Source of the DNA: Comamonadaceae bacterium
GTDB lineage: Bacteria; Pseudomonadota; Gammaproteobacteria; Burkholderiales; Burkholderiaceae_C
DNA: 5,330 nt
NCBI GenBank assembly: GCA_947469815.1
Contig: CANIRI010000183.1
Span: 1-5,330, forward strand
Direction: 5' to 3'
Below, in pieces: positions 1 to 5,330 of this stretch. Made by a program: the position numbers and the translations under genes. Under the pieces are notes generated by a model, which worked only from the letters and a program-made list of their open reading frames with translations, was not told where the DNA came from and did no database searches. Within the stretch, counting starts at the first letter, position 1. Each line of letters begins with the position of its first letter.

Positions 1-411
1 GCGCACCTGTCGCTCCAACTCACCGGTGGGTAACTCTAAGACGGTGATTTGAATGCCCGGGTACTCCGCCTGGAATCGGGATAAAACCGGTGGCAACAGG
101 CTGTTTATGAAAGAGGAAATCACGCCAAAGGAGAGGCTGCCAAGCTGCAGCCGCTGGAATTCCTGGATCGCCGATTTCCCGTTTTCAACCTCCTTAATCG
201 CGCGGTTGGCGTATTCGGCAAAGATTTCACCGGCATTGGTCAGGCGCACCCGGCGGCTGGAACGGTCCAGTAGCTCGCAACCGAGTTGCTCCTCTAACTG
301 GCGGATTTGGTGCGACAAGGTCGGCTGTGTAATGCACAGTTCCTCGGACGCCTTGGTAAAGCTGCCGATACGAACAATGCTCAGAAAATAACGCAAATGC
401 CGTAGTTCCAT
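1..411 (-). CDS. LysR-type transcriptional regulator, N-terminal part (cut by window edge)
   Basis: This is a DNA-binding regulator of the LysR family, read from ATG at 411 down to base 1. It gives 137 in-frame residues with no stop; the family is usually about 300 residues, so roughly the C-terminal half lies outside. It opens MELRHLRYFLSI, the classic LysR start. The winged helix-turn-helix covers about residues 18-40, with the typical core ITQPTLSHQIRQLEEQLG, followed by the wing ELLDRSSRRVRLTNAGE. A linker helix runs to about residue 90. The effector-binding domain starts at GSLSFGV (91-97) and continues with the usual LLPPVLSRFQAEYPGI segment. By eye it is closest to the CynR/CbbR-like branch, but the inducer cannot be told. 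It is divergent from the ABC transporter operon, the standard arrangement for a LysR activator of its neighbour. A short Shine-Dalgarno (AGG, 417-419 on the minus strand) lies 5 nt before the ATG. Confidence 0.95.
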   Translation of the reverse strand, partial: MELRHLRYFLSIVRIGSFTKASEELCITQPTLSHQIRQLEEQLGCELLDRSSRRVRLTNAGEIFAEYANRAIKEVENGKSAIQEFQRLQLGSLSFGVISSFINSLLPPVLSRFQAEYPGIQITVLELPTGELERQVR

Positions 412-422
412 GGAAACCTACT

Positions 423-437
423 ATAGATCGTGTGTAT
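423..437. promoter_or_regulatory. Putative LysR-type T-N11-A operator (ATA-N9-TAT)
   Basis: A 15-bp interrupted palindrome reads ATA, nine bases, TAT. Its inner T (424) and A (436) are separated by exactly 11 bases, which is the LysR-family recognition box. Its centre, near 430, lies about 65 bp upstream of the start site predicted from the plus-strand promoter candidate, which is where LysR activators normally place their primary recognition site. It also sits between that promoter and the regulator's own ATG, so it could serve in autorepression. The motif and spacing are seen directly. Binding by the neighbouring LysR protein is inferred. A match this short can also arise by chance in AT-rich intergenic DNA. 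Confidence 0.5.
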
Positions 438-444
438 GAAATCC

Positions 445-450
445 ATTGTA
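445..450 (-). promoter_or_regulatory. Candidate -10 element for the LysR gene
   Basis: On the minus strand these bases read TACAAT, five of six matches to TATAAT. The predicted start would lie near 438, giving a leader of about 27 nt before the regulator's ATG at 411. No convincing -35 element sits at the right distance. The start would abut the T-N11-A box at 423-437, so a bound regulator could repress its own gene. Weak evidence. Confidence 0.25.
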
Positions 451-451
451 A

Positions 452-478
452 CGAATGACTTGATCTATTCGACATTCG
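452..478. repeat. Inverted repeat CGAATG-N15-CATTCG, possible second regulator site
   Basis: CGAATG at 452-457 and CATTCG at 473-478 are perfect 6-bp inverted arms separated by 15 bases. The centre, near 465, would be about -30 relative to the predicted start site. That falls where LysR regulators place their weaker activation site, touching the -35 region. The arms are too far apart and too short for a strong RNA hairpin, so a protein-binding role is more likely than a terminator. This role is an inference. Confidence 0.35.
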
Positions 479-488
479 GGTGTATCGT
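460..488 (+). promoter_or_regulatory. Candidate sigma70-like promoter of the ABC transporter operon
   Basis: TTGATC at 460-465 (four of six matches to TTGACA) and TATCGT at 483-488 (four of six matches to TATAAT) are separated by 17 bases. Transcription would start near 495. The modest match suits an activator-dependent promoter. It fits the LysR box centred about 65 bp upstream of that start. The -10 element overlaps the GTG at 480 that would otherwise be the first possible start codon of the ATPase, so a functional promoter here would exclude that GTG. Found by eye. Confidence 0.4.
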
Positions 489-517
489 TTTGTCAACGGG
501 CTGCTAGAACACCCATT

Positions 518-530
518 GGAGACAGATTTG
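518..530 (+). promoter_or_regulatory. Ribosome binding site and TTG start that decide the ATPase N-terminus
   Basis: GGAG at 518-521 lies 6 nt before TTG at 528-530, a well-spaced Shine-Dalgarno. The other in-frame candidates, GTG 480, CTG 501 and TTG 516, have no comparable motif at the right distance. The reading frame is closed upstream by a TGA at 456-458, and no in-frame ATG occurs before the conserved domain. Confidence 0.5.
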
Positions 531-1274
531 GCCGAGCGCATTGAGTTAAAAAATGTTTTTTTCACATACCGATCGAAAGAACGGGATGTGCTTGCCGTGC
601 AGGACGTCTCCTTCACGGTAGACCCCGGGGAGTTCGTTTGCCTTGTAGGCCCCAGCGGATGCGGCAAGACCACGATATTGAATATGCTGGCGGGCTTTCT
701 GCAACACACTGCGGGCGAAATTCTGGTTAACGGGGCGGCAGGGGGCGGCAATAAGTCTGACCGCGGCGTGGTGTTCCAGGATTTTTCGCAACTGTTCCCC
801 TGGAGAACCGTGCGGGCCAACGTCGAATTTGGCCTGGAGATGCGTGGCGTGGATTCCAAGCAACGGCACGACAAGGCGATGGAGTTTTTGCGGATGGTCA
901 AACTCGACACATTCGCCGAATCGTTTCCGCATCAACTATCGGGTGGCATGCAGCAAAGGGCTGCTATTGCGCGTTCGCTGGCCTACAACCCTGCCGTTCT
1001 GCTGATGGATGAGCCCTTTGCTGCGCTGGATGCCATGACGCGCGATGAGATGCAAAAAATGCTGACGGACGTGTGGAGCGCCACTAAAAAATCGGTTGTG
1101 TACATCACCCACAATGTGTCGGAAGCCGTCTATCTGGGTGACAGGGTGGTGGTTCTCAAGGCGCACCCTGGCTCGGTAAAAACCATCATCGGCATCGATT
1201 TACCTCGATACCGCGACCCCTTGAGTCCGGAATTTGTGGACTACCAAAAACAAATATTGCAGGCGCTGGCTTGA
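528..1274 (+). CDS. ABC transporter ATP-binding protein, NitT/TauT (SsuB-like) family
   Basis: This is the cytoplasmic ATPase that powers the importer encoded by the next three genes. With the TTG start at 528 it has 248 residues, beginning MAERIELKNV, the usual family opening. Motifs numbered from that start are all intact: Walker A GPSGCGKTT (41-49), Q-loop Gln84 in VVFQD, signature LSGGMQQR (137-144), Walker B VLLMDEP with catalytic Glu162, D-loop ALDAMTR (166-172) and switch His195 in ITHNVSEA. The LFPW after the Q-loop and the DEPFAALDAMTRDEMQ stretch are typical of SsuB/TauB/NrtD proteins. A longer form from GTG 480 (264 residues) is possible, but it lacks a Shine-Dalgarno and overlaps the candidate promoter. 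Family assignment is firm; the substrate is not indicated. It is the first gene of the operon, 75 bp before the binding protein. Confidence 0.93.
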   Translation: MAERIELKNVFFTYRSKERDVLAVQDVSFTVDPGEFVCLVGPSGCGKTTILNMLAGFLQHTAGEILVNGAAGGGNKSDRGVVFQDFSQLFPWRTVRANVEFGLEMRGVDSKQRHDKAMEFLRMVKLDTFAESFPHQLSGGMQQRAAIARSLAYNPAVLLMDEPFAALDAMTRDEMQKMLTDVWSATKKSVVYITHNVSEAVYLGDRVVVLKAHPGSVKTIIGIDLPRYRDPLSPEFVDYQKQILQALA

Positions 1275-1349
1275 ACAGCCCGCCCACACAGAAATTTCAT
1301 TGCCCCGCTTTCCAAGCTTTTTTCGCCCACTAAAACCACAGGAGACAAC

Positions 1350-2336
1350 ATGACCAAATCGCTCATCACCCGCCGCACCCTTATTCAGGCCACTGCCGCA
1401 CTGGGGCTTGCACCCGGGATCATCACCTCGGCCCGCGCCAATTCGGAGCCCCTGCGCTTCGGCTTTCAAAACACCTCGTGGGGCAGCATTGGCATGGTGG
1501 CCGAAGCTGAAGACATGTTCAAGAAAAATGGCGTTAACGTCACGGTTTTCCGATTTGATTCGGGCAAGGCCGTGCGCGATGCCATGATTGCTGACCGGAT
1601 TGATATCGGTGTTTTGGGAACGACGCCATTGATCGTCGGCGTCGCCAAGGGCGATGTTGCCCCGGTTGCGATGGCCATGTACGCTGGCAGAACCAATGCG
1701 ATAGTGGTCGGCAAAAACAGTGGGATCAAGACCATCGCGGACCTCAAAGGGAAAAAAATCGGTACCCAGCTTGGATCCGCCACCGACCAGGTTTTCACCA
1801 CCAAAATACTGCCCAAGTTCGGCCTGTCAAAAGCGGACGTTACCTTGGTCAATACCAAGTTCGAAAATCATGTTGCCGCACTTGCGGGTGGCTCTGTGGA
1901 CGCTTTTGCGGGGGTCGAGCCATTCCCATCGGTGGCTGTGACCGAAGGTCTTGGCCTGAGCATCATCGATTACGCGGGTTTCGACATGGTTCCGGTGTGG
2001 CTGGGCATCAACGAATCCGTGCTGAACAAGCGCCGTGATGGGGTGTTGGATTTTCTTCGCGGCTGGGTGGCGACCATCGAAATATTCAAGAAGACGCCGG
2101 ACCGCGCTGCCGCCATCGTGCAGGAAAACTTCACCAAGATGGGATTTACCGTGTCCAAAGCTGCGATCGGCACCATGCTGGGCAAGCTAGACGCCAACCC
2201 CGCTTATGTGCCGGGTCTGGATGCGTACCTTCGTGAAGAATCCCAGCTGCTGATTACCAACAAGCAGATACCTGCCATGCCAGACTGGACGGCACTGCTG
2301 GCCAATCCGCTGGTGCAACAGATCCGGCGCGGCTGA
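1350..2336 (+). CDS. ABC transporter substrate-binding protein, NMT1/SsuA-like (NitT/TauT family)
   Basis: This is the periplasmic binding protein that captures the substrate and delivers it to the two permeases. It has 328 residues, normal for the family. The start is ATG 1350 with AGGAG at 1340-1344, spacing 5 nt. The N-terminus carries a Tat-like signal: ITRRTLIQ with Arg8-Arg9, a hydrophobic stretch (about 14-26) and a likely cleavage site after ARA at residue 30. The mature part starts PLRFGFQNTSWGS and shows the SsuA/NMT1 pattern: an early strand with a loop, a helix (MVAEAEDMFKKNGV), the IDIGVLGTTPLIVGVAKG segment, then IADLKGKKIGTQLGSATD around 129-146, which normally lines the ligand site between the two lobes. 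The family covers sulfonates, taurine, nitrate, thiamine precursors and aromatic or aliphatic carboxylates, so the ligand cannot be named. Confidence 0.93.
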   Translation: MTKSLITRRTLIQATAALGLAPGIITSARANSEPLRFGFQNTSWGSIGMVAEAEDMFKKNGVNVTVFRFDSGKAVRDAMIADRIDIGVLGTTPLIVGVAKGDVAPVAMAMYAGRTNAIVVGKNSGIKTIADLKGKKIGTQLGSATDQVFTTKILPKFGLSKADVTLVNTKFENHVAALAGGSVDAFAGVEPFPSVAVTEGLGLSIIDYAGFDMVPVWLGINESVLNKRRDGVLDFLRGWVATIEIFKKTPDRAAAIVQENFTKMGFTVSKAAIGTMLGKLDANPAYVPGLDAYLREESQLLITNKQIPAMPDWTALLANPLVQQIRRG

Positions 2337-2383
2337 AATCTCAACTACCCCGACCTGACGCGACCGCAACAAGGGCTGAACCG

Positions 2384-3154
2384 ATGCGCAAATTTTGGGA
2401 CATAGCCCTGGGTTGCATCCCCTTCCTGCTGCTTTTTGCTGTATGGCAGTTGCTGTCGGTATACGGTGGATTTCCCAAAAAACTGGTGCCTGAGCTGGGC
2501 CAGATCGTGAGCACCTTTGCGCGACTGGCCATGGAGGGCATTCTGTGGAATGCAGCGGTCTCCACGCTTTACCGCCTGTTACTGGGATTCATGTTGTCGG
2601 CAGTAATTGGCGTTGTAATCGGGATTTTGATGGGTCGGCACAAGGCCATTGAAGACGCACTGCTGCCTTTGATCAGCTTTGTGTATCCGATACCCGGCAT
2701 TGCCTACGCGCCTTTGTTTGTGCTGTGGTTCGGGCTGGGCGACCTTCCGGCGATTCTCTTGATCGCCTTTGCCTCGACTTTCGCGGTGATCATGAACACC
2801 TGGAAGGGCGTCAAATCCGTGAAACCGGTGTGGATCAAATCCGCGGAAATCATGGGTGCCAGGAATGTTGATATTTTTTGGCGCATCGTGTTGCCCGGTG
2901 CACTGCCCTTCATCTTGTCGGGTTTACGGCTTGGCCTTGCGTCCGCTTGGCGGATTTTGGTGGCAGTGGAAATGCTGATGTCGGTGAAAGTCGGACTGGG
3001 CTGGATGATTTTTGGCTCACAGACCTTCCTCAATACCGATGTCATGCTGGCAACTATTGCGCTGATTGGGCTTATTGGTGTGGTTCTTGAAAAACAGGTC
3101 TTTGAACAAATTGAGCGGCGCACCGTCGTCCGCTGGGGCATGGTGCGAGGATGA
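2384..3154 (+). CDS. ABC transporter permease 1, NitT/TauT (SsuC-like) family
   Basis: This inner-membrane channel subunit has 256 residues, the usual length for SsuC/TauC proteins. The ATG at 2384 is preceded by AAGGG at 2371-2375. Hydrophobic segments lie near residues 7-25, 65-83, 92-116, 121-138, about 187-201 and 218-236, consistent with six membrane spans of the BPD_transp_1 fold. The cytoplasmic coupling (EAA) loop that contacts the ATPase is clear: SAEIMGARNVDIFWRIVLPG, about 153-172, followed by ALPFILSGLRLG. It ends with the RWGM motif common in this family. It begins 47 bp after the binding protein and overlaps the next permease by four bases, so coupled translation is likely. Another permease of the same family follows, which points to a heteromeric channel. 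Confidence 0.94.
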   Translation: MRKFWDIALGCIPFLLLFAVWQLLSVYGGFPKKLVPELGQIVSTFARLAMEGILWNAAVSTLYRLLLGFMLSAVIGVVIGILMGRHKAIEDALLPLISFVYPIPGIAYAPLFVLWFGLGDLPAILLIAFASTFAVIMNTWKGVKSVKPVWIKSAEIMGARNVDIFWRIVLPGALPFILSGLRLGLASAWRILVAVEMLMSVKVGLGWMIFGSQTFLNTDVMLATIALIGLIGVVLEKQVFEQIERRTVVRWGMVRG

Positions 3155-3951
3155 GCGCTAGCAACAAAACCGCCTATGCGTGGTCAACCCTGCTGCGCGG
3201 CATTGCTGGTTTAGTCTGTGCACTTCTGTTGTGGGAAGTTTTCGCCCGCAGCGGCCTATACTCAAAAGCCCTGACGCCCCCGTTGTGGACCGTCGCCATC
3301 CGGCTGAAAGATATGCTGGCCGACGGCGCTATTTTTATGCACACCGGTGTGACGATTTTGCGGGTAATCGCAGGCCTGATCGTGTCCTTCGCCATTGCGG
3401 TACCGATGGGTATGCTGATGGGAACTTCACGCACTGTGGAGCGCATGTTTTCTCCGTTGCTAAGTGTGCTGATGCCCATTCCGTCGCTGGCATGGGTTCC
3501 GCTCTTTGTGCTCTGGCTGGGAATAGGCAACAGTTCAACTATTTTGGTGGTGATTTACGCATCTGTTTTTACCCTGACCTACAACACCTGGACGGGTGCC
3601 CGGGCGATCAACCAGGTTTGGACGAAATCAGCGTTTGTGATGGGCGCCAACAGCCGCCAGTTGCTGTGGCATGTCATGTTGCCCGGTACCATGCCTTACG
3701 TCATTTCAGGTTTGCGCATTGCGTTCGGTCGCGCTTGGATTGCCGTCATCGGCGGCGAGTTACTGGCCAGCCCGGACTGGGGACTGGGGAAAATCATTTT
3801 CGATGCGCGCGAATTCCTAGAGACTGAATCCATGCTGGCGGCGCTGGTGATCATCGGGCTGATTGGTATTGCGATCGAAAAGCTGTTTTTGCGCCGGCTT
3901 GAAATGGCCACGATTGACCGCTGGGGCATGGCACAAGGTGCCTCCAATTAA
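3151..3951 (+). CDS. ABC transporter permease 2, paralogue of permease 1
   Basis: This is a second inner-membrane channel subunit of 266 residues. Its ATG overlaps the stop of permease 1 (ATGA at 3151-3154), with GAGG just upstream inside the preceding gene. Hydrophobic spans lie near residues 15-32, 65-90, 103-124, 129-145, about 194-206 and 226-245. The coupling loop AFVMGANSRQLLWHVMLPG (161-179) precedes TMPYVISGLRIAFG. It aligns with permease 1 from the PIP of the third span through LFVLW, NTW, the coupling loop, ISGLR, GLIG, and the closing DRWGM. The two genes therefore derive from one ancestor, but they have diverged widely in the flanking segments and in the periplasmic and substrate-facing positions. 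A pair of distinct subunits, one per half of the channel, is the simplest reading. Two alternative homodimers cannot be excluded. Confidence 0.94.
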   Translation: MSASNKTAYAWSTLLRGIAGLVCALLLWEVFARSGLYSKALTPPLWTVAIRLKDMLADGAIFMHTGVTILRVIAGLIVSFAIAVPMGMLMGTSRTVERMFSPLLSVLMPIPSLAWVPLFVLWLGIGNSSTILVVIYASVFTLTYNTWTGARAINQVWTKSAFVMGANSRQLLWHVMLPGTMPYVISGLRIAFGRAWIAVIGGELLASPDWGLGKIIFDAREFLETESMLAALVIIGLIGIAIEKLFLRRLEMATIDRWGMAQGASN

Positions 3952-3976
3952 GCGCCCTAACAGAGGGGTACACCAC

Positions 3977-5330
3977 ATGGATTCAACTTGGTTGCGTGAG
4001 CTGTGCCAGCTGGTAGGCGAGGCTTACGTGGTCACCAGTCCAACCGAGCACGAGCGATACGTTAGCGACTGGTTCGGACGCATGGCGGGCAGCGCACGTG
4101 CTGTCGTGCGGCCCGGCACCACGGCCGAGGTGGCCGCGGTGGTGGCGTGCTGCCGCCGGCACGGAATCCCCATCGTCCCGCAGGGAGGCAACACCGGCTT
4201 GGTCGGCGGCGCACTACCCGATGACAGCGGAACCCAGCTTGTGTTGTCCTTGGAGCGCATGAACCGCATCCGGGCGATGGACCCGCTTGGGAAAACGGTC
4301 ACCGTCGAGGCGGGCGTGTTGCTGGCCCATGTGCAAGACGCCGCCCGGCAGCAAGGGCTGGAGTTTCCTTTGAGCATGGGGTCCGAGGGCAGTTGCACTG
4401 TTGGCGGCATGCTCTCGACGAATGCCGGTGGAACGGCTGTATTGCGTTACGGGAACGCGCGGGCTTTGTGTTTGGGACTGGAAGTCGTGACCGCGGAGGG
4501 CGACGTTGTTCCTGGTCTGCGGCAGTTGCGCAAAGACAATACGGGCTACGACTTGCGCGATCTTTTTATTGGCGCAGAAGGAACCCTGGGAATCATCACC
4601 GCAGCCGTTTTGTCCATGGTTCCGGCACCCAAAGCCAAGCTCAGCGCATTGGTCGCATTGGAAAGCGCCGAGCATGCCGTTGCCCTGCTGGAACGGGTGC
4701 AGTCACAGGTCGGGCCGCTGCTGAGCGCATTTGAGCTCATTTCGCACGCCTGCCTGGATTTGGTTGCCCTCCACTTTCCGCAGCTGCCATACCCGTTTGC
4801 ATCCCCCACGCCTTATGCGGTTTTGCTGGAACTCTCCGACCACGAGTCCGAGGAGCACACGCTGGCGCTGATGGAGCAGGTGCTGGGCGAAGCGCTCGCC
4901 CGAGGCATGGCCACCGATGTGCTACTCCCACAGTCATTGGCGCAGTCCGACAAGTTTTGGGATATCCGCGAACATATTCCTTTGTCACAGGTCAAGGATG
5001 GCAAGAACGTCAAGCACGATATCTCGCTGCCCATCGCTGCGGTTCCAGCATTTTTGACGAAGGCCGCCCACTTAATCACATCCTTGCATGCGGATGCGCG
5101 GGTCATCGCCTTTGGGCACCTGGGCGATGGGAATATCCACTTCAACGTGGCTGCACCGATCGGCCAGCCGCCGGATGACATACTGCAGGACAAGGTCCGC
5201 ATCTCGAATGCCATTCACGAGCTAGTGGATGCGCTAAACGGATCCATCTCCGCAGAGCACGGCATTGGCCAAATGAAGGCCCATGATTTGGCGCGCTTCA
5301 AAAATCCGGTGGAAATGCGCTTGTTTCACC
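3977..5330 (+). CDS. FAD-linked 2-hydroxyacid dehydrogenase, D-2-hydroxyglutarate dehydrogenase/GlcD type (C-terminus cut off)
   Basis: This cytoplasmic flavoprotein oxidises a 2-hydroxyacid to the 2-oxoacid and passes electrons to an acceptor such as ETF or quinone. ATG 3977 has AGGGG at 3964-3968. The frame is open for 451 residues to the window end; relatives have about 465-475, so only the tail is missing. The FAD domain shows PGTTAEVAAVV (46-56), PQGGNTGLVGG (68-78), GSEGSCTVGGMLSTNAGG (135-152), KDNTGYDL (186-193) and GAEGTLGIIT (199-208). The C-terminal domain shows WDIRE (Arg331), KHDISLP (Lys346), GHLGDGNIHFN (His381, His388, Asn390) and SAEHGIG (Glu427, His428). By comparison with D2HGDH these would be substrate- and metal-binding residues, and all are present. 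The exact substrate (2-hydroxyglutarate, lactate, malate or another) is not determined. It follows permease 2 by 25 bp, so it is probably in the transporter operon. Confidence 0.92.
   Translation, partial: MDSTWLRELCQLVGEAYVVTSPTEHERYVSDWFGRMAGSARAVVRPGTTAEVAAVVACCRRHGIPIVPQGGNTGLVGGALPDDSGTQLVLSLERMNRIRAMDPLGKTVTVEAGVLLAHVQDAARQQGLEFPLSMGSEGSCTVGGMLSTNAGGTAVLRYGNARALCLGLEVVTAEGDVVPGLRQLRKDNTGYDLRDLFIGAEGTLGIITAAVLSMVPAPKAKLSALVALESAEHAVALLERVQSQVGPLLSAFELISHACLDLVALHFPQLPYPFASPTPYAVLLELSDHESEEHTLALMEQVLGEALARGMATDVLLPQSLAQSDKFWDIREHIPLSQVKDGKNVKHDISLPIAAVPAFLTKAAHLITSLHADARVIAFGHLGDGNIHFNVAAPIGQPPDDILQDKVRISNAIHELVDALNGSISAEHGIGQMKAHDLARFKNPVEMRLFH

Noticed and set aside
53..391. 112-codon plus-strand frame opposite the LysR gene
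   Set aside because: It is antisense to the helix-turn-helix coding region, which is clearly the real gene.
227..910. Long minus-strand open frame (227 codons) across the intergenic region and ATPase
   Set aside because: It overlaps the LysR gene out of frame and lies antisense to the conserved ATPase motifs; its protein is Ser/Arg/Pro-rich with no recognisable domain. It is a shadow of coding DNA.
1307..1323. Small hairpin GCTT-TCC-AAGC followed by six T between the ATPase and binding-protein genes
   Set aside because: It looks like a mini-terminator, but the stem is only 4 bp with two G-C pairs and a 3-base loop. That is too weak to call a terminator, though slight attenuation is not excluded.
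3180..3827. 215-codon plus-strand frame inside permease 2
   Set aside because: It reads permease 2 in another frame, giving a His/Arg/Cys-rich product with no domain, no proper start signal and no hydrophobic pattern.
4214..4675. 153-codon minus-strand frame inside the dehydrogenase gene
   Set aside because: It is antisense to conserved FAD-binding motifs, which are intact on the plus strand. There is no supporting ribosome site or family resemblance.
1..5330. Mobile elements, CRISPR repeats, tRNA or rRNA genes, phage attachment sites
   Set aside because: None seen on either strand. Genes fill the window with short gaps, and no transposase-like protein or regularly spaced repeat appears.

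Overview
The window is a compact gene cluster with the look of a Gram-negative proteobacterium, most likely a betaproteobacterium of the Burkholderiales. That placement is an inference from the moderately GC-rich codon use, the protein style and the gene types; no rRNA or other marker gene is present to confirm it. I see no mobile element, CRISPR array, tRNA or rRNA.

Layout: positions 1-411 hold the N-terminal 137 residues of a LysR-type regulator on the minus strand, cut by the window edge. A divergent intergenic region of about 70-115 bp follows. It carries a LysR-type T-N11-A box, two inverted repeats and a plausible sigma70-like promoter. On the plus strand there are then five genes in one direction: an ABC ATPase (about 528-1274), a periplasmic solute-binding protein with a twin-arginine type signal (1350-2336), two paralogous inner-membrane permeases (2384-3154 and 3151-3951, overlapping by ATGA), and an FAD-linked 2-hydroxyacid dehydrogenase of the D-2-hydroxyglutarate dehydrogenase/GlcD type (from 3977, cut by the window end about 20 residues short of the usual length). 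Gaps are 75, 47, -4 and 25 bp, so a single operon is likely.

How it probably works: the LysR protein senses a small molecule and controls the divergent operon. The binding protein, two permeases and ATPase form a NitT/TauT (SsuABC-like) importer for a small organic acid. The flavoenzyme oxidises a 2-hydroxyacid, plausibly the imported compound or a product of it, in the cytoplasm. The substrate cannot be read from the sequence. The main points of interest are the regulatory geometry, which argues for a TTG start of the ATPase instead of the upstream GTG; the use of two different permeases in a family that mostly uses a homodimer; and the pairing of a NitT/TauT importer with a 2-hydroxyacid dehydrogenase. 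I see variants of known families and no clearly new kind of system.
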